The notes: generated by a model from the letters alone, not told the origin. 58,350 bases of DNA from Lysobacter sp. ISL-50 (GCF_018612875.1 NZ_JAGGRI010000028.1:1-58350); one strand, 5' to 3'; counted from the stretch's first letter, positions 25,435 to 34,626 are shown. Numbers and translations: made by a program.

Positions 25435-27561
25435 ATGCCCTACCGACTGAATGCTCTGTCTCTCGGCCTGACCCTGGTGCTGGCCGGCAGCCTCGCCGCG
25501 TGCAAACCCGCCACGAACGAAACCGCGTCCGCGCCCGCGCAACCAGCGGCCCCCGCCGCCGCGCCGGTGTCCGGCATCGATCTGACCGGCCTGGACAAGA
25601 CGGTGAAGCCCGGCGACGACTTCGACGCGTTCGCCAACGGCGGCTGGCGCAAGACTTTCGAAATCCCCGCCGACCGCTCCAACTACGGTGCGTTCACCCA
25701 GTTGCTTGAGACCGCGGAGAAACGCAACGCCGAGCTGATCGCGGAACTGTCCGCCGGCAAGCCCGCGGCCGGCACTGACGCGCGCCGCATCGCCGATTTC
25801 CACACCGCCTACATGGACGAAGCCGGCACCGAGAAGCGCGGCCTGCAGTCGCTGCAACCGCGGCTGGACGCGATCGGCGCGATCGCTTCGCGCGGCGATC
25901 TTTCGCGCGTGTTCGGCGCCGGCATTCGCGCCGACACCGATCCGCTCAACTCGACCAACTTCCACACCGACAACCTGTTCGGCGTGTTCGTCGCCAAGGA
26001 TCTGCAAGAGCCGGCGTATGTCGCCACGCTGATGCAGGGCGGCCTGGGCATGCCCGATCGCGAGTACTACCTGTCGTCCGACAAGGAGATGGTGGAAACG
26101 CGCAAGAAGTACGAAACCTATGTGATCGCGCTGCTCAAGCAGGCCGGCATCGCCGATGCCGACAGCAAGGCGAAGGCGATCATCGCCCTGGAAACCAAGA
26201 TCGCCCAGGCGCACGCGCCGCTGCTCGATTCGCAGAACGTGCACAAGGCCAACAACCCCTGGGACACCGCCGCCTTCGCCCAGCGCGCTCCGGGCATCGA
26301 ATGGGCGACGTTCTTCGATGCGGCCGGACTGGCGGCGCAGAAGAAGATCGTCGCATGGCAACCCGGCGCGATCGCCGGCATCGCCCGTCTGGTCGGCAGC
26401 GAGCCGTTGCCGGTGTGGAAGGATTACCTCGCCTTCCACGCCCTGGATCACGCCGCCTGGAACGAGGCCCTGCGCGGCCCCGGCGAATTGCCCAAGGCCT
26501 ACACCGACCTCGCCTTCGGCTTCCACGGCACCGCGCTCGCGGGCACGCCGCAGGCGCGCGAACGCGGCAAGCGCGCGCTCGACGCGACCAGCTCGGCGCT
26601 CGGCGACGCGCTGGGCAAGCTCTATGCGGCGAAGTACTTCCCGGCGGCGTCGAAGGCCAAGGTCGAGGAGATGGTCGGCAACATCCTCGCCGCTTTCGAC
26701 GAGCGCGTGGATTCGCTGACCTGGATGACGCCGCAGACCAAGGCCAAGGCGCGCGAAAAGGCCAAGTCGATGCGCGTGAGCGTCGGCTATCCCGAACGCT
26801 GGCGCGACTACGCCTCGCTCGACATCCGTCCCGACGACGCGCTCGGCAACCGCCTGCGCGCGGAACTGCACGAGTACCGCTACCAGCTCGGCAAACTCGG
26901 CCAGCCGGTCGATAACGGCGAATGGTGGATGACGCCGCAGACGGTCAACGCCGTGCAACTGCCGCTGCAGAACGCGATGAACTTCCCGGCGGCGATCCTG
27001 GACAAGCCGTTCTTCGATCCCAACGCCGATGCGGCCGCGAACTACGGATCGATCGGCGCGGTGATCGGCCACGAAATCAGCCATGGCTTCGACGACACCG
27101 GCGCGGAGTTCGACGGCCAGGGCCGCCTGGCCAACTGGTGGACGCCGGCGGACACGCAACATTTCCAGGAAGCGACGAAGAAACTCGCCGACCAGTACAG
27201 CGCCTACGAGCCGTTGCCGGGCCTGCACGTCAACGGCAAGCAGACCTCGGGCGAGAACATCGCCGATGTGTCGGGCCTGACCATCGCCTACATGGCCTAT
27301 CGCAAATCGCTCGGCGGCAAGCAGGCGCCGGTGATCGACGGCCTCAGCGGCGACCAGCGCTTCTTCCTCGCCTACGCCGAAACCTGGCGCAGCAAGATCC
27401 GCGACGCCGCCTTGCGCCAGCGCATCCTCACCGACGGCCACGCGCCGGCCGCGCAGCGCGCGCAGACCGTGCGCAACATCGACGCGTGGTACGACGCCTG
27501 GGGCGCGAAGCCGGGCGAGAAGCTGTATCTGGCGCCGGCCGATCGCATCAGGATCTGGTAA
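25435..27561 (+). CDS. M13 (neprilysin/PepO-like) zinc metallopeptidase, lipoprotein
   Basis: A 708-residue peptidase. The N-terminus has a signal ending in lipobox SLAAC, followed by a Pro/Ala-rich linker, so it is probably tethered to a membrane facing the periplasm. The M13 N-terminal domain begins GDDFDAFANGGWRKTFEIPAD. The zinc site is HEISH at residues 546-550, with the third ligand Glu607 in GENIADVSGL. The conserved M13 substrate motif NAVQLPLQNAMNFPAAIL and a C-terminal KPGEKLYLAPADRIRIW complete the family hallmarks. It cleaves oligopeptides. Start chosen for the signal peptide. Confidence 0.93.
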   Translation: MPYRLNALSLGLTLVLAGSLAACKPATNETASAPAQPAAPAAAPVSGIDLTGLDKTVKPGDDFDAFANGGWRKTFEIPADRSNYGAFTQLLETAEKRNAELIAELSAGKPAAGTDARRIADFHTAYMDEAGTEKRGLQSLQPRLDAIGAIASRGDLSRVFGAGIRADTDPLNSTNFHTDNLFGVFVAKDLQEPAYVATLMQGGLGMPDREYYLSSDKEMVETRKKYETYVIALLKQAGIADADSKAKAIIALETKIAQAHAPLLDSQNVHKANNPWDTAAFAQRAPGIEWATFFDAAGLAAQKKIVAWQPGAIAGIARLVGSEPLPVWKDYLAFHALDHAAWNEALRGPGELPKAYTDLAFGFHGTALAGTPQARERGKRALDATSSALGDALGKLYAAKYFPAASKAKVEEMVGNILAAFDERVDSLTWMTPQTKAKAREKAKSMRVSVGYPERWRDYASLDIRPDDALGNRLRAELHEYRYQLGKLGQPVDNGEWWMTPQTVNAVQLPLQNAMNFPAAILDKPFFDPNADAAANYGSIGAVIGHEISHGFDDTGAEFDGQGRLANWWTPADTQHFQEATKKLADQYSAYEPLPGLHVNGKQTSGENIADVSGLTIAYMAYRKSLGGKQAPVIDGLSGDQRFFLAYAETWRSKIRDAALRQRILTDGHAPAAQRAQTVRNIDAWYDAWGAKPGEKLYLAPADRIRIW

Positions 27562-27585
27562 CGGGCATCGCCGGAAGAAACCGTT

Positions 27586-27609
27586 GTCCCGGCCGCCATC
27601 GGCCGGGAC
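27586..27609 (+). terminator. Hairpin after the M13 peptidase gene
   Basis: GTCCCGGCC (27586-27594) and GGCCGGGAC (27601-27609) form a perfect 9-bp stem with a six-base loop, 24 bases after the peptidase stop. GACTTCGTATTT follows, a weak T-rich tail. Confidence 0.6.
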
Positions 27610-27669
27610 GACTTCGTATTTGCGCGTAGTCTTCTCTACAGGCGTTCAATCCACTACCGGAGGCACACC

Positions 27670-28059
27670 GTGACGAATTCGGCACTCGCGACCTGGCATC
27701 GGATGGTCGAGACCCGCGACCCCTCGGGTCTGTACGCGCTGCTCGCCGAGGACGCCACCTTCCATTCGCCGGTCGTGCATACCCCGCAACACGGCCGCAA
27801 GCTGACGGCGTGGTATCTCAACGCGGCGTTCCAGGTGTTCTTCAACGACAGCTTCCGCTACGTGCGCGAGATCGTCGGCGACAGCGACGCGATGCTCGAA
27901 TTCGAAACGCAGATCGACGGGATCATCGTCAACGGCGTCGACATCATCACCTGGAACGCGGCCGGGCAGATCACTCAGTTCAAGGTCATGCTGCGGCCGT
28001 TGAAGGCGATCAATCTGATCCATCAGCGCATGAGCGCATCGCTGCAAGCCAGCCAGTGA
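27670..28059 (+). CDS. NTF2-like family protein
   Basis: A 129-residue cytoplasmic protein beginning at GTG, with GGAGG about eight bases before it. It reads TWHRMVETRDPSGLYALLAEDATFHSPVVHTPQHGR, then VFFNDSFRYVREIVGDSDAMLEFETQIDGIIVNGVDIITWNAAGQITQFKVMLRPLKAI. This is the SnoaL/NTF2-like group in which the polar cavity binds small molecules. Substrate unknown. It is followed closely by an antiporter-tail fragment. Confidence 0.83.
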   Translation: MTNSALATWHRMVETRDPSGLYALLAEDATFHSPVVHTPQHGRKLTAWYLNAAFQVFFNDSFRYVREIVGDSDAMLEFETQIDGIIVNGVDIITWNAAGQITQFKVMLRPLKAINLIHQRMSASLQASQ

Positions 28060-28141
28060 ATACGCGGGCCGCCGCGGACGCACCTTCTGTTTCCGGCGCT
28101 GCCCTGGGCCGCCTGCGCCGTGCTCGGAGGCCGAAGCGGCC

Positions 28142-28453
28142 ATGGCCCAGGTGCAATTCGCCGTCGTGCAGACCCTGGCCCACGACAGCGAAGGCAACCT
28201 CATCCATCCCAAGCTGCTGGAAAAGTATCAGCGCAAGTCGGTGGCGATCGTCGATTACGCCGAGCGCACCGAGCACTACACGTCGCTGATCCACGCCCAC
28301 TTCGATGTCGTCCTGGAAGCCGTCGCCTGCGGACGCCACGAGCTCATCCGTCTGCATCGCGCCGGCGATATCGACGACGAGACGCTGCACGAACTGGACC
28401 GCGACCTCGACCTCGACCTCGAAGAGCTGAGCGCGATTTCCGCCAAGGCCTGA
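28142..28453 (+). pseudogene. Fragment resembling the cytoplasmic tail of a Na+/H+ antiporter
   Basis: An open frame of 103 codons with its own ATG. The segment GRHELIRLHRAGDIDDETLHELDRDLDLDLEEL matches the acidic C-terminal tail of CPA1 sodium/proton antiporters (the ELIRL-GxIxDE-ERDLDLEE pattern). The antiporter transmembrane domain is absent; only 82 bases separate it from the preceding stop, and they do not code for a transmembrane helix. It may be a remnant, or a free-standing regulatory tail. A terminator follows, and the frame itself is undamaged. Confidence 0.5.
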
Positions 28454-28481
28454 GGGCGCGGCAAGTTCCCGCGGCGAACGA

Positions 28482-28509
28482 CAGCGCCCCGGGCTTAGCC
28501 GGGGCGCTG
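28482..28509. terminator. Bidirectional hairpin between convergent genes
   Basis: CAGCGCCCCGG (28482-28492) and CCGGGGCGCTG (28499-28509) form a perfect 11-bp stem with a six-base loop. It sits between the antiporter-tail fragment ending at 28453 and the convergent DUF3472 gene ending at 28524. Confidence 0.65.
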
Positions 28510-28523
28510 CATGATCGTACGGC

Positions 28524-29798
28524 TCAGCGCGCCGGTTCCGGCAGCGCCCGCAAATCCACGCGCGGCTTGAACCACGACGCGGTGCGGTTGAACGTGGTGC
28601 CCGGCGTCGCCGACTTATCGAAGAAGCCGGCATTGCGCAGATAGAACGCCGGAGCGACGGCGCCGCCGGTAACGTCCAGGCGCTGGCGATTCTGCGCGGT
28701 CGCATCGACCGACAAGCGCGCCGATTTCACTTCCGTCCATGCGCCGTCGCTGCCGACCGCCCACTGGTTTCCGTACAGCGCCATGCGGTCGAGGTAGCCC
28801 AGATCAGGATTGAAGGATTCGATGAACGAGTACACGCCCTTGTGGTAGGTGGACAGGCCTTCGTACTTCCAGCTGGCGATGAACTTCCACTGGCAATCGC
28901 CATAGCCGAGCAGGCACGGCGTGCCGAACCAGGCCGAGTACACAGTGTTGCCCTGTCCGTCCGGACGGGCCCGGGTGATGAAGCGATAGGTATGACCGGG
29001 TTTCCAGTCGTATCGCAGGAAGCTCTGGCCGCCGGTGCCCTCGCCGCCGAAGTCCTGCGCGATCACGTCCTTGCCCTTCTTCAGCAGCGTCGTCTTGCCG
29101 TTGGGCGCGTCCCAGACCGAGAACAGCACGCGACGCTCGGTCGCTGAATTGACCTGGATACCGAAATAGCCCTGAGCGAAGCCGTTGGCCATGAAGTACG
29201 AGCCGATCGGATCGTACTTAACCGGTACGGTGAGCTCGCTGTAGAAATACTCCGTGTTCTCCGGGACGGCGAAGCCCAGATGGCCCGAAGGCCCGCGGCG
29301 CGACCAGTAGAAGTTGGCCGGGTCGTCGGCGAAGACCAGGCCCGCGGCGGTGGCGCTGCCGCCGATTTCCAGGCCGGAGATATCGCCGTAGTAGCTGCCG
29401 TCGGTGCTGACGCCGCGCAGATCGACCTTGACGTAGCCCGGATGGCCGATGGTGAAGGTACCGGCGTGGAACGAGGCCGTGTCCGTGCCCGACAGCGACG
29501 CGAGCCGGCGCTGGCCGTCGATGGACACCTCGACGGTGCTCCGGTTGGCGCCGTTCAAGGCGCCCACCAGCGAGACCTCGAGCTTCCCGGCCTGCTTGAC
29601 GTAGACATACACGCTGGCGACGGCCTGGTCCGAGTTCCAGTTGTGCAGGCCGGTGTTGTCGACCAGTTCTTCGCCGTTCGCGGCCGGACGGGTGATGAAG
29701 GCGTTGCCTCCCAATGGAACGACGGTTTTCGTTTGCGCGAACGAGGAGCCGGGCAGGAGCGCCAGGGATAACAGGAACCAGAAAGCGAGGTGTCGCAT
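28524..29798 (-). CDS. Secreted DUF5077/DUF3472 protein
   Basis: A 424-residue exported protein. The start at 29796-29798 has GGAGA seven bases upstream and gives the signal peptide MRHLAFWFLLSLALLPGSSFA. An N-terminal jelly-roll-like region (VPLGGNAFITRPAANGEE to GLEIGG) matches the DUF5077 type. DUF3472 follows, including YFYSELTVPVKYDPIGSYFMANGFAQGYFGIQVNS, SVWDAPNGK and YHKGVYSFIESFNPDLG. The arrangement resembles carbohydrate-associated surface proteins, so glycan binding is a guess. Function unproven. Confidence 0.85.
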   Translation of the reverse strand: MRHLAFWFLLSLALLPGSSFAQTKTVVPLGGNAFITRPAANGEELVDNTGLHNWNSDQAVASVYVYVKQAGKLEVSLVGALNGANRSTVEVSIDGQRRLASLSGTDTASFHAGTFTIGHPGYVKVDLRGVSTDGSYYGDISGLEIGGSATAAGLVFADDPANFYWSRRGPSGHLGFAVPENTEYFYSELTVPVKYDPIGSYFMANGFAQGYFGIQVNSATERRVLFSVWDAPNGKTTLLKKGKDVIAQDFGGEGTGGQSFLRYDWKPGHTYRFITRARPDGQGNTVYSAWFGTPCLLGYGDCQWKFIASWKYEGLSTYHKGVYSFIESFNPDLGYLDRMALYGNQWAVGSDGAWTEVKSARLSVDATAQNRQRLDVTGGAVAPAFYLRNAGFFDKSATPGTTFNRTASWFKPRVDLRALPEPAR

Positions 29799-30549
29799 GG
29801 TCGTTCTCCGTATGCGAAGTGCGGGCGGTGCGTCGGGGAAACCGCCGGCGATGAGGCGCTGCGCGTTCGAATTGCCGTTTCGCATTGCGTGTACCCCCAT
29901 GGGTCGGAACAGGCGCAATCGCGCGATGGCCAGTGAGGCCGGCAAGGAAATCGCAGGCGCCGCATCGCAAGCGGCGTGCGTGTCGCCACGTTGGGGGCAG
30001 GCGAGGTGGCGGCGATTACGTCACAGCCTTTCGAACAACGTCAATGGAGCGCGAGGCGTGTAATTCCGCGATCACGCCACGACGCGGCTTTGCGAGGATT
30101 AACAGGCGCTCATGAAATTTTTCCGCGGCCTTCGCGCGGGACGCGACGGCGCGAAACGCGCCGACGGCGGCATCCGGGGCGGCCGCTTTCGAGCCGTTCG
30201 GCGGCTCGCCGCTTGCCTGGAAATTTAGAACGTCCGGTTTCGATACCATCACCGAAAAACAAGGCATGCATAACGGAAAGCAGCGCCGAATACCGGTTGC
30301 CGTTTCATCTCGACATCCGCGTCACTTCCGCGCAACGCCTTCGGGGCGTGCCAGACGGCACTTTCATAACATCAGATTGAATTAACAGGCCCGTGTGACG
30401 CGATCGAGCGCGCATTCGAAAGCGATGACGGATCGAGCCCGCGCGATCCTTCTCGCTGCGTTAACGATCGGCTATGGATAACTTACGTCCGCAGCCCAGC
30501 GCAGCATCACCGCCACCATCGATGTCAGTCGTTTAATGGAGAACAGATC
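29799..30549. other. Gene-free stretch of about 750 bases
   Basis: No open frame here has protein-like composition or a supported start. The region lies between the divergent DUF3472 and small secreted protein genes, so both promoters should be within it. The part from about 30090 to 30500 is less GC-rich than its neighbours. I found no clear dyad or RNA gene. Confidence 0.5.
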
Positions 30550-30831
30550 ATGAGGAAGTTGTACCTGACCGCCCTGATGGGGTTCGCTTTCGGAATGAGC
30601 CAGAACGCGTTCGCGGAAATCGTCAACGTGACCAACAGCGCCGACGGCGCGACCCGGGACAGCGCGATTGCCGCGGTCAAGGAAAAACTGACCGCCGCCT
30701 GCAAGGATCGCGGCGGCACGCCCGACGCGAAATCCTTCGAACTCGACGGCGAGCAGAAAAGCTCGAACCCCGATGTTCCCAAGCCGTTTCACGTCGATGC
30801 ACGAATGAAATGCGACCTGCCGCAATCATGA
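30550..30831 (+). CDS. Small secreted protein, unknown function
   Basis: A 93-residue protein. Residues 1-22 (MRKLYLTALMGFAFGMSQNAFA) form a signal peptide; GGAGA lies seven bases before the ATG. The mature part of about 70 residues has two Cys (in TAACKDRGG and MKCDLPQS) that could form a disulfide, and an early NVTNSADGATRDSAIAAVKEKL helix. The family is not recognised. A strong terminator follows 50 bases after the stop, so it is probably a single-gene transcript. Confidence 0.75.
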   Translation: MRKLYLTALMGFAFGMSQNAFAEIVNVTNSADGATRDSAIAAVKEKLTAACKDRGGTPDAKSFELDGEQKSSNPDVPKPFHVDARMKCDLPQS

Positions 30832-30877
30832 CCCAGGCCCCGTCTAGCCCTGTGGGTTAGCCCGGGCACCATCGAGT

Positions 30878-30905
30878 AAAGCCCCGCTGCGGCGGGGCTT
30901 TTGCG
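30878..30905. terminator. Bidirectional Rho-independent terminator
   Basis: AAAGCCCCGC (30878-30887), a TGC loop and GCGGGGCTTTT form a symmetric hairpin. T-runs are present on the plus strand and, as AAA, on the minus strand. It serves the small secreted protein gene and the convergent repeat-protein operon ending at 30957. Confidence 0.85.
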
Positions 30906-30956
30906 TTGGGCCAGGCGCCGATGGCGGCCGCATCGGCGGGGTCGAACCTGGATCGC

Positions 30957-31973
30957 TTACTGCGGCCGGATCGGCCTGGCTTCGTAGTAAGTCTTGAAAA
31001 TGCTGCGGCCCTGCGCCTCCGCCGCGTCCCACTGCTGCGAGGTCAAATCTTTGCCGAAACGAGTCGGGCCGCTGGCCCATAGCGCGTCGAATTCGGAACC
31101 GCGCCGGCCCCGGACCAGATCGCGCGCGTAGCGATACGCCATTTCCTGCACCCGGTCGCGGGGCAGCAATCCACCCTGACCGGAATACGCTTCGATGTAC
31201 TGGTCCAATGCGCTCGAATCCCCCGCGGCCAAGCCCTGCTGGAGCCATTCGCGCGCCAGCGTTCGCTGCGCGGCCACGCGCTCGATATCGGCGATCAGTT
31301 CGTTGCGGCCGCGCTGCGCCTGCTGTGTCCAGGCATAGACATAGGAGAGTCTGGCGCCCTTGACCTCGCCCCGGCCGGCGCGTTCCAGCCACGACATGGA
31401 CTCGTCCAGGGTCGCACGGTCCAGGCTGGCGCAGGCGTCGTAGGTCGCCAGATCCTCGCTGAATCTGTTGCCCAGGTTCTCCATGCGGCCTTGCGATGCG
31501 GGCGCCGAACCTGCGAACTCCATTTCCTGATCAAGTTCCGCCAGCAATTTCTGCGGCGCGTAGTCTTCCAACGCCTTGCTGCATTGTCCATAGCGTGTTC
31601 CCAAGGCATACGCGGCCTTGAGATCGCCGCGTTCCGCCGCGGCGCGGATTTCGCCGTGGATCTCGTCGATCGGCAGGAGCCACCATCGCGCGTTCGGGCT
31701 CCTTTTCTCCATGTCGGCCAGAACGATCGCCTTTGTTGCGGCACGCTGCTTCGCCGAGCTTTGCGGAAGCTTGGACAAACGCTGGCGAAGTACATCGGCG
31801 GAATTCTGCGCGCCCGGCGCCGGGCGACCCTGCGGTCCGGTCGCCGCCGCCTCCACGATTGCGATGTCCGGCGACGGCACGCTGCGCACCGGCGTCAGCC
31901 GCGTCAGATAAAACCACACCGCCAGCGCGACGAGCGCCAACGACAGTCCACCCCATCCCAGCCAGCGTTTCAT
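30957..31973 (-). CDS. Membrane-anchored helical repeat protein, second of a tandem pair
   Basis: A 338-residue protein with one N-terminal helix (GGLSLALVALAVWFYL) and an otherwise helical periplasmic region. It contains IRAAAERGDLKAAYALGTRYGQC, MSWLERAGRGEVKGARLSYVYAWTQ and AREWLQQGLAAGDSSALDQYIEAYS, which look like loose Sel1/TPR-type repeats. Several Cys are present. Its start overlaps the upstream paralog's stop by ATGA, so the two are cotranscribed and coupled. The function is unknown. Confidence 0.75.
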   Translation of the reverse strand: MKRWLGWGGLSLALVALAVWFYLTRLTPVRSVPSPDIAIVEAAATGPQGRPAPGAQNSADVLRQRLSKLPQSSAKQRAATKAIVLADMEKRSPNARWWLLPIDEIHGEIRAAAERGDLKAAYALGTRYGQCSKALEDYAPQKLLAELDQEMEFAGSAPASQGRMENLGNRFSEDLATYDACASLDRATLDESMSWLERAGRGEVKGARLSYVYAWTQQAQRGRNELIADIERVAAQRTLAREWLQQGLAAGDSSALDQYIEAYSGQGGLLPRDRVQEMAYRYARDLVRGRRGSEFDALWASGPTRFGKDLTSQQWDAAEAQGRSIFKTYYEARPIRPQ

Positions 31974-32893
31974 CGCGGCGCCCTGTGTTGTTGGAAGGCC
32001 TGCACGATTTCGGCCGATCGCCGCTCGGAATCGCGCACTTGCTGAGGCGTGGACGCCGCCAGCAATTGCTCCTCCATCATGTTCACGACGCCCTCCGGCA
32101 ACTTGCGCCCCTCGGCGGTGCGACGATAAGCCTTCCAGTAAGCCAGAGACTGCGTCGTATCGCGGCCCAGAAACGGCATGTTCCCGTGCGCGGCCGCCAA
32201 CGCCAGCAGCGACTCCGGCTCGCCCGATTCGAACGCGCGGCGCAGGTAGCCGCGCGCCCGTTCGCGCCGCGCGACCACCTCGTCCGCCTTGTCCAGCAGA
32301 TCGGCATCGGAGGCGAGATCGTCGAACGCGAAACGTCCGTAGTCGGTCATCGCTTTCGTATGGCCCTGCTGCGCCGCCAATTCGAACCACGCGCGCGCGT
32401 CGCCCTTGCGCACCGACGCCGGCAGGTCTCCCACGCCGCCGCAGATCGCATCGGCTTCGTTCTTGGCGTACAGCATCATGTCCAGCAGATCCGGATCGTC
32501 CAGTTTGCGGCTGCCCATGCGTATGGAGGCGCCGGCGTGCGCGACCACGCCCGCCAGCATCTCGGTAAACTCGCCGCCGGGTATCGGCTTGTACTCGCGG
32601 CAGCGGCTGATGATCTGGCCCAGGCGATAAGCCGCCCGCGCATCGCCCGCGCGCGCGCGGACTTCGAGTTCTTTGTGGATGTCCTGGAACGTCCCCGTGG
32701 GCAGCGGCGCCGCGGCCGGGCCGGAACCCGACACGCGTGTACCGGTATCCGCCGCCACCGAAGCCGACGCCTGCCCGTCGCTGGCCCGACGATCGCGATT
32801 CAACCCCCACCAACCGCCCAGGCCGAGCGCGAGCACCGCCAATCCCGTTATCGAGGCCCCGACTATCCAGCGGCCTCTTGTGCGCCTTTCCAT
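31970..32893 (-). CDS. Membrane-anchored helical repeat protein, first of a tandem pair
   Basis: A 307-residue protein with a basic N-terminus and one helix (GRWIVGASITGLAVLALGLG). The rest is helical and Ala-rich, with LEVRARAGDARAAYRLGQIISRC, AWFELAAQQGHTKAMTDYGRFAF and YLRRAFESGEPESLLALAAAHG. The AAxxGHxxAM pattern is Sel1-like. The arrangement parallels the downstream gene, indicating an old duplication. The ATG at 32891-32893 was preferred over the one at 32941 because the longer form adds a non-protein-like leader. Function unknown. Confidence 0.75.
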   Translation of the reverse strand: MERRTRGRWIVGASITGLAVLALGLGGWWGLNRDRRASDGQASASVAADTGTRVSGSGPAAAPLPTGTFQDIHKELEVRARAGDARAAYRLGQIISRCREYKPIPGGEFTEMLAGVVAHAGASIRMGSRKLDDPDLLDMMLYAKNEADAICGGVGDLPASVRKGDARAWFELAAQQGHTKAMTDYGRFAFDDLASDADLLDKADEVVARRERARGYLRRAFESGEPESLLALAAAHGNMPFLGRDTTQSLAYWKAYRRTAEGRKLPEGVVNMMEEQLLAASTPQQVRDSERRSAEIVQAFQQHRAPR

Positions 32894-32918
32894 ACCCACG
32901 CTTGCCTCCTGCGATCCA

Positions 32919-33181
32919 TGACGCCAGCCATGCGGCCCCACCGTAGTCCGCCGGCCTTGCGGCTGTCATCGGCAGGGCGGGCGCTGCGAGCGGCTGAGTT
33001 TCGCATACCTGCAACCGGCGTTCCGGAAAACCTGATGGACACCTGCGTCCAGTATCCGCTGAGCAGCGACGACGCCCCGGGCCGCCGCGCCGGCGACCCC
33101 GGCCGCGGCGAGACCTCGATCGCGCGTATCGGCTTCGACCACATGGGCGGCGGCGACGTGGATTGCGAGGGCGACAAATAA
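32919..33181 (+). CDS. Possible small protein or remnant (87 codons)
   Basis: An open frame divergent from the repeat-protein operon. Its C-terminal half is protein-like: FRIPATGVPENLMDTCVQYP, then GETSIARIGFDHMGGGDVDC before the stop. The N-terminal part is Arg/Ala-rich and less convincing, and a later ATG at 33035 would give 48 residues. No family or ribosome site is evident. It could be a remnant of a longer gene. Confidence 0.3.
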
Positions 33182-33289
33182 GCATCGCGTATTGAATAAC
33201 CCGGTCAGTTCCTTTCGCGATCCGGGTACATCGCCGCGCATGCGCGTTGGATAACGTTCGGTCTCCAGCCACTTCAGCAAGGACCGAAC

Positions 33290-33766
33290 ATGAAGAGTCG
33301 CACCTCGATGGCCGCTGCGGGCATGACGCTCGCGTTGTCCGGCCTGATCCCGCTCACGGCGATGGCGCAAGACCCGATGGCGGCGCAGCATCGTCATTGC
33401 GAACGCGAATTCGAGCGCGTTTCCGAAGCGCTCGGCGATGCCTTCGCCCGCCGCGACCTCAATCGATTCATGGCCGGCTTCGCCGACGATGCGATCCAGG
33501 TCAACAGCCTCGGCCAGGTGCTCAACGGCAAACCGGCGATCACCGCGTTCTATCGCGCGGTGATGGCCAACGAGTACGTGTTCAAGCGCACCTTGCTGGC
33601 GCAGACGATCAGCCAGTGTTCGAGCGCCGTGGTCGTCGACCGCATCGAGTTCACCATTCCGTCCGCCGGCATCACCCTGCACGCGATCGATGTCGCCAAC
33701 TGGGCGAAGGTGCGCGGTCAATGGCGGTTGAGCGCGGATACGACCACGCCGATCGCCAACCCGTAG
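33290..33766 (+). CDS. Exported NTF2-like (SnoaL/DUF4440) protein
   Basis: A 158-residue protein with a signal peptide ending in LTAMAQD. The mature part begins ERVSEALGDAFARRDLNRFMAGFADDAIQVNSLGQVLNGKPAITAFYRAVM. It continues with paired strands TISQCSSAVVVDRIEFTIP and DVANWAKVRGQWRLSADTTTPIANP, the NTF2-like pattern. AAGGA is placed well before the ATG. It is the fourth NTF2-like gene in this window, and the second with a signal peptide. Ligand unknown. Confidence 0.82.
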   Translation: MKSRTSMAAAGMTLALSGLIPLTAMAQDPMAAQHRHCEREFERVSEALGDAFARRDLNRFMAGFADDAIQVNSLGQVLNGKPAITAFYRAVMANEYVFKRTLLAQTISQCSSAVVVDRIEFTIPSAGITLHAIDVANWAKVRGQWRLSADTTTPIANP

Positions 33767-33969
33767 CCCGGGCCGGCGACGCTCAGGTTGCGTGTGTGGC
33801 GCAATGACGTTCCGCGCATCGCGACACGGCCAGGCATGGCGCGCCATGCTTGGCCGAACGCGTTTTCGCTAGATGCATCCACCGGCACTCAGCCGGCGAA
33901 GTAGGACGATTGATCGGTGTCGGCCAACAGGCTCGAGGTCCGATCGGTGCACGCCGGACTGGCAGCGAC

Positions 33970-34626
33970 TTACGGCAGTCGCATCGAAAGCTCGACATCG
34001 TCGGCGAAGGGAATCGACATATAGCCCGATGCCGGCGAACGCACATGCGCCAGATAGTCCGGGCTGTAGTCGGCGTTGTCCGCGACGATGAATGCGCCGG
34101 GCCGCAGGCGGGCTTCCACCAGCGCCAGCACTTCCGGGTAAAGCGACTTGGCGCCATCGAGCAGGAGCAAGTCGATCGAATCGGGCAGGTCCGAGGCCAG
34201 GGTCTGCAACGCGTCTCCCGCGCGAACCTCCACCAGATCGAGCAATCCGCCCTCGGCGAAGTGTTGCCTGGCGCGCGCGACCTTGGCCGGCTCGAACTCC
34301 GTGGTGATGATCCGGCCGCCGCCGTTGTCGCGAACGGCCGCGGCCAGATGCAGCGTCGAGATTCCGAAAGAGGTGCCGAATTCGACGACACTGCGGGCGT
34401 TGGATGCGCGCGCCAGCATGTAGAGCAGATGACCGGTTTCGCGCGAGACCGGAAGCCAGAGATCCTTCATCCGTTCGTAGAAATCCAGGTACTCGGTTTT
34501 GCTCGTCATCAGGCGCAAACGCTCGTCGCGCGACATCTCGGCGACCGCCGGGCTGGTCGCCGCATCGGCCTCCTTGAAGAGCCGTTCGAGCAAGGGCGCG
34601 AGGGGTGACACTGCAAGGGTGTTCAT
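33970..34626 (-). CDS. SAM-dependent O-methyltransferase-like protein
   Basis: A 218-residue class I methyltransferase. The SAM-binding motif I is SVVEFGTSFGISTLHLAAAV, followed by RIITTEFEPAKVARARQHF (motif II acidic residue) and DLLLLDGAKSLYPEVLALVEARLRPGAFIVADNADYSPDY. It resembles the catechol-type O-methyltransferase group that uses a metal ion. The ATG at 34624-34626 is preferred over 34671, which would lie inside an inverted repeat that looks like an operator. It is divergent from a TetR regulator 350 bases away, so that regulator probably controls it. Confidence 0.85.
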   Translation of the reverse strand: MNTLAVSPLAPLLERLFKEADAATSPAVAEMSRDERLRLMTSKTEYLDFYERMKDLWLPVSRETGHLLYMLARASNARSVVEFGTSFGISTLHLAAAVRDNGGGRIITTEFEPAKVARARQHFAEGGLLDLVEVRAGDALQTLASDLPDSIDLLLLDGAKSLYPEVLALVEARLRPGAFIVADNADYSPDYLAHVRSPASGYMSIPFADDVELSMRLP

